From Ruminococcus sp. (GTDB taxonomy: Bacteria > Bacillota > Clostridia > Oscillospirales > Ruminococcaceae): 64,000 bases of DNA. The position numbers and the translations under genes are program-made. The notes beneath the pieces are model-generated. The model was given only the letters and a program-made list of their open reading frames with translations. It had not been told where the DNA came from and made no database searches. This document shows, piece after piece, positions 60,918 to 64,000 of the stretch. How positions within the stretch are numbered: position 1 is the stretch's first letter; every line of letters starts with the position of its first letter. The stretch covers positions 1 to 64,000 of the forward strand of contig JAFXNC010000035.1 in assembly GCA_017529875.1 (NCBI GenBank), given 5' to 3'.

Positions 60918-61744
60918 TTTAATTCCTCCGTATTATTGTTTTCAGGTAAGACGACCTCGGTCCAGTAGGACTGCCAGCCGGGATACCACTCTCTGATATA
61001 GAAATCCTCGCCCGTGGGCAGTTTCTGTTCATCAGGTTTCAGACCAAAATAATTCTCAAGTATCTCTGCATCCTTGATCTGCAGTCTGGTCTCGCTGTCA
61101 ACTATGACATACTTCGCGCCCAGCCTCTTTGCAAGTAAGAATATCCAGGAGCCGGCAGTATCCCTGCTCCCGCCGAAGCCAATGCCGTAGCGTATCTTCA
61201 CGATCCACTCGGTACTGATACTGTTTTTCAGCAGGAAGTTCCTTGCAAAGGAGGTATTCTCCACAAATGCATATACAAGATGCACCGTACACACCTCAGG
61301 ATAGCCGAGATTCTTCCATGTCCTCGACTTTATCGAGAGTTTTACGCAGCAGCAGCGCCCGTAGGCCGGGTCAGGTCGTTCCCTGATAGCATCGCCGTAA
61401 GGATCAACGCCTTCAAGATCGAAATAGCCAACAGACTCAGCTGTCATATTAGTGCGCTCGTCTTCAAAAAGAACATCCCCGGCTCTGAGAGTTCCTCCGT
61501 TCATCTTCTGCAACTGTTTGTTGCATTTGTGATTAGAGTAATCCTCATAAGCCCCCGGGTGGTAATCAGTAAATATGAACAGGTCGGGCAGGTTCCCCTT
61601 GAATTCACGGAGTTCTTCTGTTATCTCAAAAAACTGCTTTGACAGATACAAAAGCGCTCTGAGGTCTCCCCCTGCCGAGGGATACCAGCATACGCTGTTG
61701 TGCCTTGCGATGATGTCTGCAAGTTTCTTTTCTCCCGGGATCAT
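60914..61744 (-). CDS. Unknown protein in the hyp operon
   Basis: A 276-residue soluble protein that I do not recognise. Notable features are ARHNSVCWYPSAGGDLRALLYL near the N-terminus, DLFIFTDYHPGAYEDY, a CCC run at the middle (GRCCCVKLS), and GIGFGGSRDTAGSWIFLLAKRLGAKYVIVDS near the C-terminus, which looks like a nucleotide-binding or alpha/beta hydrolase-like turn. The ATG at 61744 overlaps the DUF5680 stop (ATGA) and has a G-run upstream. It overlaps hypE by 4 bp, so expression is tightly coupled to hydrogenase maturation. Confidence 0.75.
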   Translation of the reverse strand: MIPGEKKLADIIARHNSVCWYPSAGGDLRALLYLSKQFFEITEELREFKGNLPDLFIFTDYHPGAYEDYSNHKCNKQLQKMNGGTLRAGDVLFEDERTNMTAESVGYFDLEGVDPYGDAIRERPDPAYGRCCCVKLSIKSRTWKNLGYPEVCTVHLVYAFVENTSFARNFLLKNSISTEWIVKIRYGIGFGGSRDTAGSWIFLLAKRLGAKYVIVDSETRLQIKDAEILENYFGLKPDEQKLPTGEDFYIREWYPGWQSYWTEVVLPENNNTEELK

Positions 61745-62181
61745 TTTATGAGCCCCCCATGAAAGTAACATTCGTATATCTGCCGGCCTCTGAGGGTGAT
61801 GACCTCCCTGCCCCGGAACCACTCAAAGTCCCCTGTGACCTCACAGGTGTAGGCGTACTCCCCCTCATGATACTCCGAGGGTCCCCGGTATGGCATATCC
61901 TCCGGCACACGGAGCAGGGATTCTTTGAGGAAGTCCCCGCTGAAATCCTCTCCTGTGACCCGCCCGGCGTAGTTCATGCTCCAAACCGGCAGGTCGTTCT
62001 CCCAAAGGGCCTCCTCGCCTGCAAAACGCTCGCCCCCCAGGTAGGTGTCGATGTACATGAGCCCGCCCTCCCGGTAACACAGGTCATGGGAGCCCGGCCT
62101 CGAAGCTGCGGCCTCGGGGCCTTTGCCGGCGTATGTGGCTTTCTTTGCCCTTATCAGGAACTCTATGATAGCTCTGTCCAT
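61741..62181 (-). CDS. DUF5680 domain protein
   Basis: A 146-residue soluble protein with the DUF5680 pattern: MDRAIIEFLIRAKKATYAGKG, RPGSHDLCYREGGLMYIDTY, GGERFAGEEALW, and a C-terminal FRGREVITLRGRQIYECYFHGGLI. The function is unknown; relatives sometimes occur beside transcription factors. The start is 2 bp after the hypD stop. Its place inside a hyp operon is not a usual one. Confidence 0.85.
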   Translation of the reverse strand: MDRAIIEFLIRAKKATYAGKGPEAAASRPGSHDLCYREGGLMYIDTYLGGERFAGEEALWENDLPVWSMNYAGRVTGEDFSGDFLKESLLRVPEDMPYRGPSEYHEGEYAYTCEVTGDFEWFRGREVITLRGRQIYECYFHGGLIK

Positions 62182-62183
62182 AG

Positions 62184-63236
62184 TCACACCAGCCCCGAAT
62201 ACTGATAATACGCCGCGCAGGCGCCCTCGTCGGAGACCATGCAGGCTCCCACCGGATGCAGCGGAGTGCAGACCTTGCCGAAGACCTTGCAGTCCGAGGG
62301 CTTGCACTTGCCCTGCAATACGTCACCGCAGCGGCAGGCGGGATTGGGCTTGCCGGTGATGAGGGGCATATCATATTTTATGCGGGAATCGCAGGCCGCA
62401 TAACTCTCTCTGAGTTTCATGCCGGACATGGGTATGAGACCCAGCCCCCGCCACTCGCTGTCGCAGGGCTCCATGACCTCGTCCATGAGCTTTATGGCGG
62501 CGGGATTGCCCTCGTCCCTGACCACCCGGGGATAGCAGTTGCGGAAGAAGGGCTCGCCCTTTTCAAGCAGCCTTATGCATACCGCCAGAGCCGTCACGAG
62601 CTCGCTTGCTGTAAAGCCCGCCACCACGCCGGAGACGCCCTTTTCCTCGCAGAGGCGCTTGCAGGCGCCGTTGCCGGTTATGGCGTTGACGTGACCGGGG
62701 TAGATGAACGCATCCGCGCTGCCCACAAGGGCGTTATAGGCGTTGGGCATGGTCTTGTTGGCGGTAAGGACGGAGAAGTTCTCAAGCCCCAGCTCCTGAG
62801 CCTTTTTCACCGCAAGGCAGGCCGAGGGGGTGGTGGTCTCAAAGCCCACGGCAAGAAACACCACCTGCTCGCCGGGGTTATCCTTTGCCAGTTCCACCGC
62901 GTCCAGGGGGGAGTATACCGGGCGGACTTTTGCGCCCTTTGCACGGGCTCCCGCAAGGCTCATCTCGGTGCCGGGGACCTTTATCAGGTCGCCGAAGGTA
63001 CAGACGGTGCAGCCCTTTTCCAGCGCGAGCCATATGGCCTCGTCGATGAAGCCCACCGCCGTCACGCACACCGGACAGCCGGGGCCGGAGATAATGTCTA
63101 TCCCCTCCGGGACAAGCTTTCTGATGCCCAGGCGGAATATCTCATGGGTATGGGTGCCGCAGACCTCCATTATGCGCAGGGGTCTGCCCTTGTAGCCGGT
63201 GATGATGTCACGGGCTGCCTTTACCTGTTCGTTCAT
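62184..63236 (-). CDS. hypD: Hydrogenase maturation factor HypD
   Basis: Scaffold on which the Fe(CN)2CO group of [NiFe] hydrogenase is built with HypC. The 350-residue protein has the conserved blocks IMEVCGTHTHEIFRLGIR, GPGCPVCVT, VGFETTTPS and the C-terminal [4Fe-4S] cysteines in CRCGDVLQGKCKPSDCKVFG. The start overlaps hypC by 4 bp. Confidence 0.97.
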   Translation of the reverse strand: MNEQVKAARDIITGYKGRPLRIMEVCGTHTHEIFRLGIRKLVPEGIDIISGPGCPVCVTAVGFIDEAIWLALEKGCTVCTFGDLIKVPGTEMSLAGARAKGAKVRPVYSPLDAVELAKDNPGEQVVFLAVGFETTTPSACLAVKKAQELGLENFSVLTANKTMPNAYNALVGSADAFIYPGHVNAITGNGACKRLCEEKGVSGVVAGFTASELVTALAVCIRLLEKGEPFFRNCYPRVVRDEGNPAAIKLMDEVMEPCDSEWRGLGLIPMSGMKLRESYAACDSRIKYDMPLITGKPNPACRCGDVLQGKCKPSDCKVFGKVCTPLHPVGACMVSDEGACAAYYQYSGLV

Positions 63237-63442
63237 AACAGATCCTCCATAACATCGACTGCCTCTTCCTCGTCGCTTTCGGTGATCTTTGCGATGGCCA
63301 CGCCGGCGTGTACCATAACATAATCTCCGGGCTCCAGATCCTCCATGACCCCGGAGCTGATCTCACGCTTTGCCCCGCCCGCGTCGATGATAGCGGTCTG
63401 ATCCTTAACGCTTACTACTCTTGCCGATAAACCTACACACAT
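63233..63442 (-). CDS. hypC: Hydrogenase maturation chaperone HypC
   Basis: A 69-residue chaperone of the HypC/HybG/HupF family that works with HypD and carries iron to the large subunit. The essential N-terminal Cys2 is present in MCVGLSARV, but the usual Pro after MCxGx is Ser here. The domain core is intact (AIIDAGGAKREIS, LEPGDYVMVHAGVAIAKI). AGGAGG precedes the ATG. Confidence 0.94.
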   Translation of the reverse strand: MCVGLSARVVSVKDQTAIIDAGGAKREISSGVMEDLEPGDYVMVHAGVAIAKITESDEEEAVDVMEDLL

Positions 63443-63467
63443 TTTCTTTTCCTCCTGTATATCTGTT

Positions 63468-63857
63468 TTATATTGTTATTTCTATCCAGTTGCCCTCACC
63501 GTCGAGAACGCAGCTTTCATAATAGCCGTCGCCTGTGGTGCGGGGAGGGCTTGCTATCTCATAGCCGTCTGCCCGGAGGCGTTCGGTAAGCTCGTCAACT
63601 GCCTCTCTGCTGCCGACGGAGAACGCCAGATGCGCCCACCCTGTGCCGAAATCCGGCTTTTTACTCTCTGTGATATCCGGGCGGGTCATAATTTCCAGCC
63701 GCGCACCGCCCTCAAAGGTGAGAAAGAATGACCGAAAACCCGTCCGGAGATTGTGATATCCGTCATTGGAGAAAGCGCCGAAATACTTCACAAAGAAGTC
63801 CCTCTCCGTTTCAAGCTCCCTGACATAAATTGCTGCGTGTTCTATTTTCAAAAGCAT
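63468..63857 (-). CDS. VOC-family (glyoxalase/bleomycin-resistance-like) protein
   Basis: A protein of about 129 residues with the vicinal-oxygen-chelate fold: IEHAAIYVRELETERDFFVKYFG and GTGWAHLAFSVGS, ending LDGEGNWIEITI. Possible metal ligands are His (IEHAA), Glu (RLEIM) and the last Glu (WIEI). Substrate unknown; lactoylglutathione lyase or a detoxification enzyme is possible. The ATG at 63857 is very close to AAGG; a TTG two codons later (63851) has better spacing. It lies between hypF and hypC. Confidence 0.85.
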   Translation of the reverse strand: MLLKIEHAAIYVRELETERDFFVKYFGAFSNDGYHNLRTGFRSFFLTFEGGARLEIMTRPDITESKKPDFGTGWAHLAFSVGSREAVDELTERLRADGYEIASPPRTTGDGYYESCVLDGEGNWIEITI

Positions 63858-63939
63858 CACCTTACAAGTACAAATATCAGTACAACAGCAAAATTCATCG
63901 TCCAATAATACGGACTGCTAATTATAAATTGTGCATTAT

Positions 63940-64000
63940 TCATCGTGCATTATACATGGCATAGGCCGCCTGTCCCAAAGCTATGCCGCCGTCGTTTGGC
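63940..64000 (-). CDS. hypF: Hydrogenase maturation factor HypF, 3' end only
   Basis: Only the last 20 codons are inside the window. They read PNDGGIALGQAAYAMYNAR and then TGA, which is the conserved C-terminal end of HypF carbamoyltransferase, the partner of HypE. The gene continues past position 64000. The stop is followed by about 80 bp, holding two copies of GTGCATTAT, before the VOC gene. Confidence 0.85.
   Translation of the reverse strand, partial: PNDGGIALGQAAYAMYNAR

Noticed and set aside
63931-63953. Start of a repeat array (two GTGCATTAT copies)
   Set aside because: Only two 9-base copies in AT-rich spacer sequence; no spacing or further units as in CRISPR or iterons.

Overview
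The window comes from a low-motility-gene, fermentative Firmicute of the Oscillospiraceae, most likely a Ruminococcus relative. The evidence is PolC-type DNA polymerase, short HisG with HisZ, fused PurL/PurQ, a DUF1294/TspO/MtaB gene set typical of clostridia, a sensory [FeFe]-hydrogenase-like protein and an intracellular GH5 enzyme. Coding DNA is GC-rich. The spaces between genes are AT-rich and carry many near-perfect sigma-A promoters (TTGACA, 17 bp, TATAAT). No tRNA, rRNA, CRISPR array, phage or transposase gene was seen.

Layout. 1-1230: an imperfect inverted repeat cut by the window edge, then a plus-strand SGNH-hydrolase lipoprotein. 1256-9035 (minus): a histidine operon hisZ-G-D-B-H-(methyltransferase)-F-(three small genes)-I-E that lacks hisA and hisC. 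9155-19879 (minus): the conserved block pyrH-frr-uppS-cdsA-dxr-rseP-ispG-polC. 20027-25620 (minus): yceD(DUF177)-rpmF, then a DUF512 radical-SAM protein, der, plsY, gpsA and yjbQ. 25711-29258 (minus): a P-loop protein, pgi, a penicillin-binding-protein-like gene that has lost its catalytic motifs, and an HPr-like protein without the phosphorylatable histidine. 29558-34737 (plus): mtaB and purL. 34787-39311 (minus): radA-rnhA-GH5-PHP phosphatase-DUF1294-tspO. 39571-42077 (plus): a small protein, a flavin reductase with two rubredoxin domains, and glpK. 42148-50994: mixed-strand accessory genes (DUF1508, VanX-like dipeptidase, an ABC transporter, an acetyltransferase-DUF1653 fusion, a phosphoesterase, a serine hydrolase, membrane proteins).

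51090-59628 (minus) is the most unusual part. Two adjacent transcription units encode what looks like one signalling apparatus. The first has a DivIVA-like coiled-coil protein and a [FeFe]-hydrogenase-like sensor with a coiled-coil output. The second has a zinc-ribbon/leucine-rich-repeat protein, a protein kinase with a zinc ribbon, a von Willebrand A protein, a PP2C phosphatase and a protein with a Pro/Glu-rich tail. Kinase + vWA + PP2C is the TerY-P triad known from predicted stress systems. Its pairing with a hydrogenase-type sensor suggests redox or H2 sensing wired to reversible protein phosphorylation.

59910-64000 (minus): hydrogenase maturation genes hypF (3' end only), hypC, hypD and hypE, interleaved with a VOC protein, a DUF5680 protein and an unknown protein.
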